Assembly: GCF_029224025.1 (NCBI RefSeq)
Contig: NZ_CP119392.1
Coordinates: forward strand, 1,449,001-1,513,000
Length of the DNA: 64,000 bases
Source: Rhodanobacter sp. AS-Z3
Lineage (GTDB): Bacteria > Pseudomonadota > Gammaproteobacteria > Xanthomonadales > Rhodanobacteraceae
Direction of reading: 5' to 3'
Shown here: positions 43,412-52,373 of the stretch, in pieces
How positions within the stretch are numbered: the first letter of the stretch is position 1
How the letters are laid out: the number at the start of each line of letters is the position of its first letter
Notes under the pieces: model-generated
Told to the model about the DNA's origin: nothing
Database searches by the model: none
Seen by the model: the letters and a program-made list of their open reading frames with translations, nothing else
Translations under genes and position numbers: made by a program

Positions 43412-43947
43412 ATCAGTCCGTCAATCGCACCCCTTTCGAGATCCTTGCGCATTACGAACGGCTTTCGCTGGCGCATGCGTCCGATACACAGCAGAAGTTC
43501 GACGCGCCGGGGTTGTGGCGCGGCATCGGCTTCCGCGTCGGCTCGCGCCTGCTGGTCAGCGGCATCGACGAGATCAGCGAGTTGCTGGCGGTGCCGGTGT
43601 TGACGCCGGTCCCTGGTACGCAACCCTGGCTGCTTGGCGTAGCCAATGTGCGCGGCAACCTGGTGCCGGTGATCGACTTTGCGCGGTTCCTGTTTGGTGA
43701 GCGGACGCAGCACACCGATCGCAGCCGTCTCCTCGTCGTTCGGCAGGGCGGTGGCAATGTGGCGCTGCTGGTGGATGAGGTGTTCGGCCAGCGCACGGTC
43801 GATGAAGAACAGCGACGCGATGCCGGGCGCGAGGATGACCCGCGACTGCTGCGCTTCGTGGACAGCCGTGTGGGCGAGCAACAGTTGGCAATTTTCAGCA
43901 TGAACCGCCTGGTGCGCGCACCGGACTTTCGCCAGGCAGCTGCCTGA
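43408..43947 (+). CDS. pilI: CheW-like coupling protein PilI
   Basis: A 179-aa CheW-domain protein that links the PilJ receptor to the ChpA kinase. The CheW core runs from about residue 35: GIGFRVGSRLLVSGIDEISELLAVPVLTPVPGTQPWLLGVANVRGNLVPVIDFARFLFG. The conserved GVANVRGNLVPVIDF is the receptor/kinase contact region. Start overlaps the pilH stop (ATGA). Confidence 0.94.
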   Translation: MNQSVNRTPFEILAHYERLSLAHASDTQQKFDAPGLWRGIGFRVGSRLLVSGIDEISELLAVPVLTPVPGTQPWLLGVANVRGNLVPVIDFARFLFGERTQHTDRSRLLVVRQGGGNVALLVDEVFGQRTVDEEQRRDAGREDDPRLLRFVDSRVGEQQLAIFSMNRLVRAPDFRQAAA

Positions 43948-44074
43948 GCAAAAGCCGGCGGACATGGTAGGGACGGCCGGTGCCTGCAGGGGCCGGAAAC
44001 TTGGGGCAAGATTCCCTGGCCGGGGCCCGCTGTGCGGGGTCGGCAACGTAATCAGTTAGACGGATGAGGTGAAC

Positions 44075-46105
44075 ATGAGCACTACCGGGGGCGTCAGCAG
44101 GGAGCGCGGGTATACCGCACTTATTGTCCTGCTGCTGATTGCGATTGGTTTCGCGGCACTGGATTTTTTCCTTCTCAACCAGAAGAACGGTGAGGACCGC
44201 CAGGCTATCGCGCTGACCACGCAGGTCCAGGTGCTGTCACAGCAGACGGCCAAGTTCGCGCTGGAATCAGCCGATGGCAACATCGAGTCGTTCAAGGAAC
44301 TCGAGTCCACCCGCAACGCCATCGATTCGGCGGTGCAGCGGCTGAACAAGGGTGACCCCGCCAGCGGCATGCAGCCGTATGCGGACAACAAGGCCACGCC
44401 GGCCGGTCGCGCGGTCAGCGAGCTTGATGCATCGTGGAAGCAGCTCGACGCCGATATCGGCAAGATCCTGTCCAACAAGGCGGTGGTGCTCGACTCCGGG
44501 CAACGCGCCGCCACGCTTTCACAGCAAATGCCGCTGCTCAATTCGAGCATGGAGCAGGTGGTCAACATTCTGCAGCAGCGCAACGGCAGTTCCGAGCAGA
44601 TGCTGGGTACATCCCGCCAGATGTTGTCGGCTGACCGAATCATCCGCCGCGTGCAGGAAGTGCTGCAGGGCGGCGACTCCGCCCAATCCGCTGCCGACGG
44701 ACTGTTCCGCGACGCGCAGCTGTACGGCAGCGTGCTGAAGGGCCTCATCGAGGGTAACCCGGACAGCGGCGTGAAGCCGATCAACGACGCCAACGCGCGC
44801 AAGATCCTCACGGACATGGATGCTGCCTGGAGTCAACTGGCTGATCCGGTATCCAAACTGGTCGCTGCGGCGGGCAATATTGCCGATGTGAAACGCGCCG
44901 GCAACCAGGCGTCACTGGATTCGCAGACGGTGCTGTTGCGTGCAAACGACCTGTCCGAGCAGATTGGCAAGTTGCCATTGCGCCGGCTGTTCCCGAACGT
45001 CTGGTGGGGCCTGCTTGGCGCCGTCGCTGCGGTGGCATTCGCCCTGTTGCTCGTCATCACCCTGGTGCGCGACCAGCGCCAGCGTTTCGCCCAGAGTACC
45101 GAGCTGAACCAGCGTAACCAGGAGGCGATCATGCGCCTGCTGGACGAGATGGGCTCGCTGGCCGAAGGTGATCTGACGGTCAAGACCACGGTGTCGGAGG
45201 ACATCACCGGCGCGATCGCCGACTCGGTGAACTACGCCATCGACGAGTTGCGTTCACTGGTGACCACGATCAACGAGACCTCCGAGCAGGTCTCCTCGTC
45301 GGCGCAGGAAACCCAGACCACCGCCCGCAACCTGGCCAACGCGGCCGAGCAGCAGGCGCAGCAGATCAGCTCGGCAACGTCCGCGATCAACCAGATCGTG
45401 AACTCCATGGATATCGTGTCGAAGGACTCTGCCGAGTCGGCCGACGTCGCAGAGCGATCGGTGAAGATTGCCTCGCACGGTGCCGAAGTGGTGCGCGAGA
45501 CGATTTCGGGCATGGACTCGATCCGTGACCAGATTCAGGAAACCTCCAAGCGAATCAAACGTCTGGGTGAGTCCTCGCAGGAGATCGGCTCGATCGTTGA
45601 GCTGATCAACGACATCGCCGAACAGACCAACATTCTGGCACTCAACGCGGCGATCCAGGCCGCATCCGCCGGTGAGGCAGGTCGCGGTTTCGCGGTCGTG
45701 GCGGACGAAGTGCAGCGACTGGCAGAGCGTTCCACCAGTGCCACCAAGCGAATTGAAACACTGGTACAGACGATTCAGTCCGATACCAACGAAGCGGTGA
45801 ACTCGATGGAGCAGACCACCGCCGAGGTGGTCGCCGGTGCACGTCTGGCGGAGGACGCCGGTAGCGCACTGGGTGACATCGAACGCGTTTCACACGATCT
45901 GTCCGCGCTGATTCAGAACATCTCCACTGCAGCACGCGAACAATCTGCGGCGGCAACCGATGTGTCGGTATCGATGAACGCGATTCAGGAAATTACCTCG
46001 CAGACCTCGCAAGGTGCCAGCCAGACGGCAGACTCGATCGGTACGCTGGCACAGCTGGCGAGTGATCTGCGACGTTCGGTGGCTCACTTCAAGCTGCCGG
46101 GTTGA
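44075..46105 (+). CDS. pilJ: Methyl-accepting chemotaxis-like receptor PilJ
   Basis: A 676-aa pilus chemoreceptor. Membrane segments lie at about residues 13-33 and 305-330. The periplasmic region between them has two PilJ-type helical repeats ([31 protein letters not shown]...; [32 protein letters not shown]). A HAMP domain (about 331-385) and the signalling domain follow, with hairpin tip [53 protein letters not shown] 44075 has GATGAGG five nt upstream. No pilK methyltransferase gene follows; chpA starts 103 bp later. Confidence 0.95.
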   Translation: MSTTGGVSRERGYTALIVLLLIAIGFAALDFFLLNQKNGEDRQAIALTTQVQVLSQQTAKFALESADGNIESFKELESTRNAIDSAVQRLNKGDPASGMQPYADNKATPAGRAVSELDASWKQLDADIGKILSNKAVVLDSGQRAATLSQQMPLLNSSMEQVVNILQQRNGSSEQMLGTSRQMLSADRIIRRVQEVLQGGDSAQSAADGLFRDAQLYGSVLKGLIEGNPDSGVKPINDANARKILTDMDAAWSQLADPVSKLVAAAGNIADVKRAGNQASLDSQTVLLRANDLSEQIGKLPLRRLFPNVWWGLLGAVAAVAFALLLVITLVRDQRQRFAQSTELNQRNQEAIMRLLDEMGSLAEGDLTVKTTVSEDITGAIADSVNYAIDELRSLVTTINETSEQVSSSAQETQTTARNLANAAEQQAQQISSATSAINQIVNSMDIVSKDSAESADVAERSVKIASHGAEVVRETISGMDSIRDQIQETSKRIKRLGESSQEIGSIVELINDIAEQTNILALNAAIQAASAGEAGRGFAVVADEVQRLAERSTSATKRIETLVQTIQSDTNEAVNSMEQTTAEVVAGARLAEDAGSALGDIERVSHDLSALIQNISTAAREQSAAATDVSVSMNAIQEITSQTSQGASQTADSIGTLAQLASDLRRSVAHFKLPG

Positions 46106-46208
46106 CATCGGCCGTGCCACTTTTTGGCGCGATTGAGAAAAGCACAAGACAGGGGGCAGTCTCGAAGGTTGCAGGATGCTGGCGTTGTGCAACCGTTGAG
46201 AGAGGCGC

Positions 46209-49200
46209 ATGAGACTTCAAGACCATATCGATTTCACCACGCTGCAATGGGTCAAACCGGAGCTCGACGATACGTTGTCGATAGCTCGGGAGGCTCTGGA
46301 GTCGTACGTCGACAATCCGGGCAAGCGCGACTACATGCGCACCTGCGCGGATCACCTGCACCAGGTGCAAGGCACCTTGCAGATGGTCGAGCTGTATGGC
46401 GCTGCCATGGTGACGGCGGAGATGGAGACGCTCTCCATCGCCCTGCTCGAAGATCACGTCACTCAGCGGGAGGAAGCCTACGCCGCACTGATGCGTGGCC
46501 TGATGCAATTGCCGGACTATCTGGAGCGTCTGTCCAGCGGTCACCGCGATGTGCCGGTGGTATTGCTGCCACTGCTCAACGATCTGCGCGAAAGCCGCGG
46601 GCAGGAGCCGTTGACCGAATCGTCAATGTTCCACCCCAACCTCGACGCGTTCCTGCCGGAGCAGGCACCGGCGGCGATGAGCGAGGCGTATGCCGAAGCC
46701 CATCATGCCGAGCTGGTGGATCTGCGTCTGCGCTTCCAGCAGCAGTTGCTGGGCTGGTTTCGCGGGCAGAACGCGGCTGACCAGTTGGTCAATATGCGCA
46801 AGACCCTGCTGGCCATCACGGCGCGTTGTTATCACGTGCATGGCCGGCGTTTGTGGTGGATTGCCGCTGGTGTGCTGGAGGGCGTGGAACAGGGCGCCCT
46901 GAAGAATGTGGCGGGTGAAGTACGCCAGTTGATCGGCAAGGTGGATCGCAATATCCGCTTGCTGATCGAGCAGGGTGAGCACGCCTTGCGGGGTGGCGAA
47001 GCGGACGAAGTAGCCTGCAAACTGCTTTACATCGTTGCGCAGGCCAAGCAGCGCAGCCCGCACATGGAATTGTTGCGTAGCACGTATTCGCTGGACAGCC
47101 TGGTGCCGGATGCCGGTGAGCTCGAGCACGCACGTGGCTCCATGGCGGGTCATAACCGCGCCTTGCTTGATTCGGTGTCCCGCGCGCTGAAAGACGATCT
47201 GTTGCGCGTCAAGGAAGCGCTGGATCTGTTCTTGCGTCAGGAGAACGCTGATCCGGCCCAACTGTCTGCGCAGGGCGAAGTGCTTGAGCGGGTCGGTGAC
47301 ACGCTGGGCATGCTGGCGCTGACGGTGCCGCGCCGCGTGATAACCGAACAATGCCGAGTGCTGGAAGAAATCTCCACGCGCATGCGTCCGGCCGATGAGG
47401 AGACGTTGCTCGACGTGGCGGGAGCCCTGCTTTACGTCGAGGCTTCGCTGGACGATCACATCGAGAGTCTGGGTTCCGAAGGCGGCGCGGATACCGGCGA
47501 CGCCTCGCATGCGCTGCCACGCAGCGAGGCGCTAGGTGTCGTTACTACCTTGATGCAGGAAGCGATCACCAATACCGGAAGGGTCAAGGATGCCATCGTG
47601 GCGTTTGTCGAATCCGGCTGGGATCACGGCCGGCTGGTCGGTGCTCCGATCCTGATGGACGAAGTGGCGGGTGCCATGCGCATGCTGTCGTCACCGCGAC
47701 CGGCCGATCTCGCGCAGGGCGTGGGTCGCTTCGTCGACTACGAATTGCTGCAGGATCGTCGCGTACCCAGCGGCGCCCAGATGGATCATCTGGCCGACGC
47801 CCTGGCGGCGCTTGAGTACTACCTTGAGGCGGCGCGCGAACATCGCGGCGGTCTTGAGCACATTCTGGATGTGGCCGAACACAGTCTTGGCCTGCTCGGC
47901 TACTGGCCGGTGCCGGCTGCTCGTGAAGCCCACCCGGTCGAGGCGGCTGCCGAAACGCTGGTGTCTGCGGTTGGCCTTTCCGAAGACAGCGGCCATCCCG
48001 AGCTCACCGAAACCGTCAGTCTGTTGCCGGGCGATGACCTGAGCAATCTCTTCGTTGGCAGCAGCGGTACGCCTGCTACTTCGGCGCATGATCTGGACGG
48101 TCCGCATCTGGCCCAGACCGAAGCCATGGCACCGGCCATGCTGCAAGCCGGCGACACCGAAGACCAGGATGACGACTGGGTTGAAGTGGAAGAAGAGGTG
48201 GTCGAGCAAGTGCCGGTGCGTGATGCATTGGCCGAGAACACCCAGTTCAATGCCAACGCCGAAGGTATCGACGACGATATTCGCGAGATCTTCCTGGAAG
48301 AAATGCAGGAAGAAATCGACAACTTGCTGGCGGCAGAGAAGGTGTGGCTGGCCGATCCGGAGCTGACGCCTTCGCTGGTGAATATCCGCCGTTCGTTCCA
48401 CACCCTGAAGGGTTCGGGTCGACTGGTGGGCGCCGGCGTGCTGGGCGAGTTCGCCTGGAAGGTCGAGGACATGCTCAATCGCGTGCTCGACAACAGCATC
48501 AAGCCGGACGCCAACGTGCAGGCCGTGGTGCGACATGCCATTGAAGCACTGCCGCAGTTGCTTGGCGCGCTGAAGGGTGAGGGGCAGCCAAATGCGCCGC
48601 TCTCGGCCATCATGCGCACCGCCGAGAAAGTTGCTGCGGGCAATCCTGCGCGGCTTGAAGACAACCTGCCGACAGGCACCGAGACCGTTCGTCGCATTGT
48701 GCGCCGTCGCGTACCGCGCATCGACGCAATCGCCGAGGCCGTGCCGACGGCAGCTTTGGCAGACGTGCGGACCACGCCTGCCGAATTGGGACCGGTCGAC
48801 ACCGATCACATTCTTGCCATGCCGGTGATGCCACCGGTTGATCCGGTTCTGCTGGAAATCCTGCGCAGCGAGGTGTCGCAGTATCTGCAGACGATCCGTA
48901 GCGCCATCCAGCGGACCGATGGCGAACTGCCGATTGGCGAGGAACTGCTGCGTGCTGTGCATACGTTGCACGGGGCGATCGCGATGGTCGACATCCCGCT
49001 GCTGATGCACCTGTTGTCGCCGCTTGAGGGGCTGTTCAAGCGCTTGCGTGCGGCGAGCATCCCGCTGTCATCGGATGGCGTGGGACTGTTGAGTCAGTCG
49101 CTGGACGTGGTCGACCACGTGATGGCGCAGTTCGATGTTGCCGATCCGCAGTTGCCCAACGTTGATCCGCTGATCGCACAAATCACCAACATGCGGGATG

Positions 49201-52200
49201 GCTATCCCGAGTCGCGCTTGCCGCACGTCCTGTCCGAACCCGTTGTCGACGAGATCGAGCACGTGGCACCGGAAGCTACGGCAGGCCATGCCGATGACGA
49301 GCAGACAACCGGCGAAGTTGCAGCGGCTGGGGCAGCGGAAGACGATCAGATCAGCGCTGAAATGGCGCATCAGGTCCATCCCGAGGATGCCCATCATGCC
49401 GAGGCCGCCGCGCAACTGGTCGCGGCGCTGGATGCCTTTGCACCCGAACAGGCGGCTGCCGAGCGGGCCGCAGAAGAGCAGGCAGTAGTCGAGCGATTGG
49501 CCGCCGAGCGCGCTGAGGAAGAGGCTGCTTTGCAACAACTGTTGGCCGAGCACGCCGCCGCAGAACAGGCCGCTACCGAGGCACTGGCTGCCGAACAGGC
49601 GGCGGCGGAACAGGCTGCTGCCGAGAAGCGGGCGGCCGAGCAGGCGGCGGCGGAACAGGCTGCTGCCGAGAAGCTGGCGGCCGAGCAGGCGGCGGCAGAA
49701 CAGGCTGCTGCCGAGAAGCTGGCTGCCGAGCAGGCGGCGGCAGAACAGGCTGCTGCCGAGAAGCTGGTCGCCGAGCAGGCGGCGGCGGAACTGGCCGCTG
49801 CCGAGAAGCTGGCTGCCGAGCAGGCGGCGGCGGAACACGCTGCTGCCGAGAAGCTCGCTGCCGAGCAGGCCGCAGCCGAACAAGCTGCTGCCGCGAAGTT
49901 GGCTGCCCAGCAGCAAGACATGGTTCCGCCCGCGATCGAACCGGCTGCGAAAGCAGACTCCACCTCGATTCCAGAATCGATGCCTGCGGTTGGCGGGCTG
50001 GGCGAGATCGACGCCGATCTGCTGGAAGTTTTCATTGACGAGGCGAGGGAGCTGCTCGATCACGCCGACGAGGTACTGGCGCAGTGGCATGCCGAGCCGT
50101 CCGAGCTGTCCCATATTGGCGAGCTGCAGCGCGATCTGCATACCCTCAAGGGCGGCGCGCGCATTGCGGGTCTGATGCCGGTCGGTGACCTCAGCCACGC
50201 CATCGAAACCTTGCTCGAAAAGCCGATTCGCGATCCGGCGCAAACCGCTCCGCTGATCTCTGCACTGGAAGCCAGCTTCGACCAATTGCACGCGATGGTG
50301 CAACAGGTCTCGCAGGGTCAGGCGTCCGACTACCCGCAGGGCATGATCAACCAGTTGTTGGCCATGGCTGGCGAGACCACCTTCACCGACGATGCCTCGC
50401 TGGCGGCCGCTTTCGTGCCTGCGCCGGTCGTGGTTGCGGCCGCGCCGACACCGCAATTTGCGGTGGGCTCGGATCTGCCCGAGTTGCTGCCTGAGGCCGA
50501 GGAGGAAGTGCGTTCCTCGCAGGAGCAGATTCGCGTTCGCGCCGATTTGCTCGACAGCCTGGTCAACCACGCTGGCGAAGTGGCCATTTACCGTTCGCGA
50601 CTGGAACAGCAGGTTGCCGGCTACCGCTTCAACTTGGTCGAGCTGGAACAGACTGTGGCGCGTCTGCGCAGTCAGCTGCGCATGCTCGAAATCGAAACCG
50701 AAGCGCAGATCATCGCGCGCTTCCAGCGCGAGCATCGGGAGGCGGGTCTCACCGTCTTCGATCCGCTCGAGCTCGATCGTTACTCACAACTGCAGCAGTA
50801 CTCGCGTGCGCTGGCCGAGTCGGTATCCGACTTGGTCTCCATCCAGAACATGCTGGATGAACTGACCCGTCAGGCCGAAACGCTGCTGATTCAGCAGTCG
50901 CGCGTCAGTACCGAGTTGCAGGATGGTTTGCTGCGTACTCGTATGCTGCCGTTCGACACGATGGTACCGAACTTGCGCCGCACACTGCGTCAGGCTGCGC
51001 AGGAAGAGCACAAGCAAGCCCAGCTCTACGTGGACGGTGCCCACGGCGAAATGGATCGCAACCTGCTTGACCGTATCAAGGCACCGTTCGAACACATGTT
51101 GCGCAACGCGATCGCGCACGGCATCGAGGCTCCGGCTGAGCGCCGCAAGGCGGGCAAACCGGTCGAAGGCTCGGTGCACATCACGGTAGCTCGCGAGGCT
51201 ACCGAGGTGGTGGTGCGGGTCAGCGACGATGGTCGCGGTCTCAACCGTGAGGCAATCCGCAAGCGTGGCGTCGAACGTGGCTTGCTGCGTGCCGAAACCC
51301 GGCCCACCGACAATCAGCTGCTTTCGCTGATTGCCCAGCCAGGCTTCTCCACGGCCAGCTCGGTGACCCAGTTGGCAGGACGTGGTGTCGGCATGGACGT
51401 GGTCGCCAACGAGATCAAGCAGCTCGGTGGTTCGTTGTCGATCGAATCGGAAGAGGGCAAGGGCACGACCTTCGTCCTGCGCCTGCCGTTCACCCTGGCG
51501 GTAACCCAAGCCATTCTGGTGCGTATTGGCGAGGCAACCTTCGCGATTCCAATGACCTCCGTGCAAGGTGTGGCGCGGGTCAATCCGGAAGAGCTGGCCG
51601 AGTTGATGGGGCAGGACGAGCCTTCATTCAACTACGGCAATGAGGACTACGGCATCCATGACCTGGCTGAGTTGCTTGGCTTGCCGCCGGGGCTCCCGGT
51701 CGAAGACGAGCAGCAGCCGTTGTTGCTGACTCGCGCGGGTGACCTGCGTGCGGCGATCCGGATTGACGCAGTACTCGGCTCGCGCGAAATCGTGGTGAAG
51801 TCGGTTGGTCCGCAGATCAGCTCGGTGCCGGGTCTGCTCGGTGCAACGATCATGGGTGACGGTTCGGTGCTGATCATTCTCGATCTGGCGCCGTTGGTGC
51901 GTCATGGCATGATTCGCCGCGAACAGCGACTGTCCGATGGTCTCAGTGCCGTGCAGGCGCCGGTGATCGAAGAGGTTCAGGTGCGTCCGCTGGTGATGGT
52001 GGTCGACGATTCGATCACCATGCGCAAGGTCACCGGCCGTGTGCTGGAGCGTCACGAATACGAGGTGAGCACGGCGAAGGATGGCGTGGATGCACTGGAG
52101 AAGCTGCACGAGCGCGTGCCTGACTTGATGTTGCTGGATATCGAGATGCCGCGCATGGACGGCTACGAGCTGGCAACCCACATGAAGGCCGATCCTCGCC

Positions 52201-52373
52201 TGCGTGACGTGCCGATCATCATGATCACCTCGCGCAGCGGCGACAAACATCGTCAACGGGCATTCGACATCGGTGTGGATCGCTACCTCGGCAAGCCTTA
52301 CCAGGAAGCCGAGTTGCTGGTGCAGATCAGCGAAGTGCTGGAGCAACGCGCGTCGGAGCCGGTTCATGACTGA
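46209..52373 (+). CDS. chpA: Hybrid chemotaxis kinase ChpA (PilL)
   Basis: CheA-type kinase of the pilus pathway, 2054 aa (P. aeruginosa ChpA is larger, about 2470). N-terminal phosphotransfer-like domains come first: His51 in LHQVQG, then degenerate ones. Clear Hpt domains follow with His731 (FHTLKGSGR), His918 (VHTLHGA) and His1311 (LHTLKGGAR). An Ala/Glu/Gln-rich linker (about 1075-1235) contains a 45-bp tandem repeat. Then come the dimerisation domain (RVRADLLDSLVNHAGEVAIY), ATPase (HMLRNAIAHGIE, DDGRGLN, AGRGVGMDVV), CheW domain and a C-terminal receiver with Asp1977 (MLLDIEMPRMDG). It overlaps chpB by 8 bp. Confidence 0.95.
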   Translation: MRLQDHIDFTTLQWVKPELDDTLSIAREALESYVDNPGKRDYMRTCADHLHQVQGTLQMVELYGAAMVTAEMETLSIALLEDHVTQREEAYAALMRGLMQLPDYLERLSSGHRDVPVVLLPLLNDLRESRGQEPLTESSMFHPNLDAFLPEQAPAAMSEAYAEAHHAELVDLRLRFQQQLLGWFRGQNAADQLVNMRKTLLAITARCYHVHGRRLWWIAAGVLEGVEQGALKNVAGEVRQLIGKVDRNIRLLIEQGEHALRGGEADEVACKLLYIVAQAKQRSPHMELLRSTYSLDSLVPDAGELEHARGSMAGHNRALLDSVSRALKDDLLRVKEALDLFLRQENADPAQLSAQGEVLERVGDTLGMLALTVPRRVITEQCRVLEEISTRMRPADEETLLDVAGALLYVEASLDDHIESLGSEGGADTGDASHALPRSEALGVVTTLMQEAITNTGRVKDAIVAFVESGWDHGRLVGAPILMDEVAGAMRMLSSPRPADLAQGVGRFVDYELLQDRRVPSGAQMDHLADALAALEYYLEAAREHRGGLEHILDVAEHSLGLLGYWPVPAAREAHPVEAAAETLVSAVGLSEDSGHPELTETVSLLPGDDLSNLFVGSSGTPATSAHDLDGPHLAQTEAMAPAMLQAGDTEDQDDDWVEVEEEVVEQVPVRDALAENTQFNANAEGIDDDIREIFLEEMQEEIDNLLAAEKVWLADPELTPSLVNIRRSFHTLKGSGRLVGAGVLGEFAWKVEDMLNRVLDNSIKPDANVQAVVRHAIEALPQLLGALKGEGQPNAPLSAIMRTAEKVAAGNPARLEDNLPTGTETVRRIVRRRVPRIDAIAEAVPTAALADVRTTPAELGPVDTDHILAMPVMPPVDPVLLEILRSEVSQYLQTIRSAIQRTDGELPIGEELLRAVHTLHGAIAMVDIPLLMHLLSPLEGLFKRLRAASIPLSSDGVGLLSQSLDVVDHVMAQFDVADPQLPNVDPLIAQITNMRDGYPESRLPHVLSEPVVDEIEHVAPEATAGHADDEQTTGEVAAAGAAEDDQISAEMAHQVHPEDAHHAEAAAQLVAALDAFAPEQAAAERAAEEQAVVERLAAERAEEEAALQQLLAEHAAAEQAATEALAAEQAAAEQAAAEKRAAEQAAAEQAAAEKLAAEQAAAEQAAAEKLAAEQAAAEQAAAEKLVAEQAAAELAAAEKLAAEQAAAEHAAAEKLAAEQAAAEQAAAAKLAAQQQDMVPPAIEPAAKADSTSIPESMPAVGGLGEIDADLLEVFIDEARELLDHADEVLAQWHAEPSELSHIGELQRDLHTLKGGARIAGLMPVGDLSHAIETLLEKPIRDPAQTAPLISALEASFDQLHAMVQQVSQGQASDYPQGMINQLLAMAGETTFTDDASLAAAFVPAPVVVAAAPTPQFAVGSDLPELLPEAEEEVRSSQEQIRVRADLLDSLVNHAGEVAIYRSRLEQQVAGYRFNLVELEQTVARLRSQLRMLEIETEAQIIARFQREHREAGLTVFDPLELDRYSQLQQYSRALAESVSDLVSIQNMLDELTRQAETLLIQQSRVSTELQDGLLRTRMLPFDTMVPNLRRTLRQAAQEEHKQAQLYVDGAHGEMDRNLLDRIKAPFEHMLRNAIAHGIEAPAERRKAGKPVEGSVHITVAREATEVVVRVSDDGRGLNREAIRKRGVERGLLRAETRPTDNQLLSLIAQPGFSTASSVTQLAGRGVGMDVVANEIKQLGGSLSIESEEGKGTTFVLRLPFTLAVTQAILVRIGEATFAIPMTSVQGVARVNPEELAELMGQDEPSFNYGNEDYGIHDLAELLGLPPGLPVEDEQQPLLLTRAGDLRAAIRIDAVLGSREIVVKSVGPQISSVPGLLGATIMGDGSVLIILDLAPLVRHGMIRREQRLSDGLSAVQAPVIEEVQVRPLVMVVDDSITMRKVTGRVLERHEYEVSTAKDGVDALEKLHERVPDLMLLDIEMPRMDGYELATHMKADPRLRDVPIIMITSRSGDKHRQRAFDIGVDRYLGKPYQEAELLVQISEVLEQRASEPVHD
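49620..49905 (+). repeat. 45-bp tandem repeat inside chpA
   Basis: About 6.4 tandem copies of a 45-bp unit beginning GCCGAGAAGCTGGCGGCCGA, encoding the 15-residue unit AEKLAAEQAAAEQAA with few substitutions (KR, KLV, EL, EH variants). Degenerate copies extend upstream to about 49555. The frame is kept, so copy-number change would lengthen or shorten a helical linker without breaking the protein. Confidence 0.9.

Noticed and set aside
49620..49905. CRISPR-like array
   Set aside because: Units are directly adjacent without spacers, keep the reading frame of chpA and encode a regular helix; this is a coding tandem repeat.
49068..50735. A 555-codon open frame opposite chpA, with runs of LLGSSLF-type repeats
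   Set aside because: The repeats are the reverse reading of the Ala/Glu/Gln repeat of ChpA; no start site or family.
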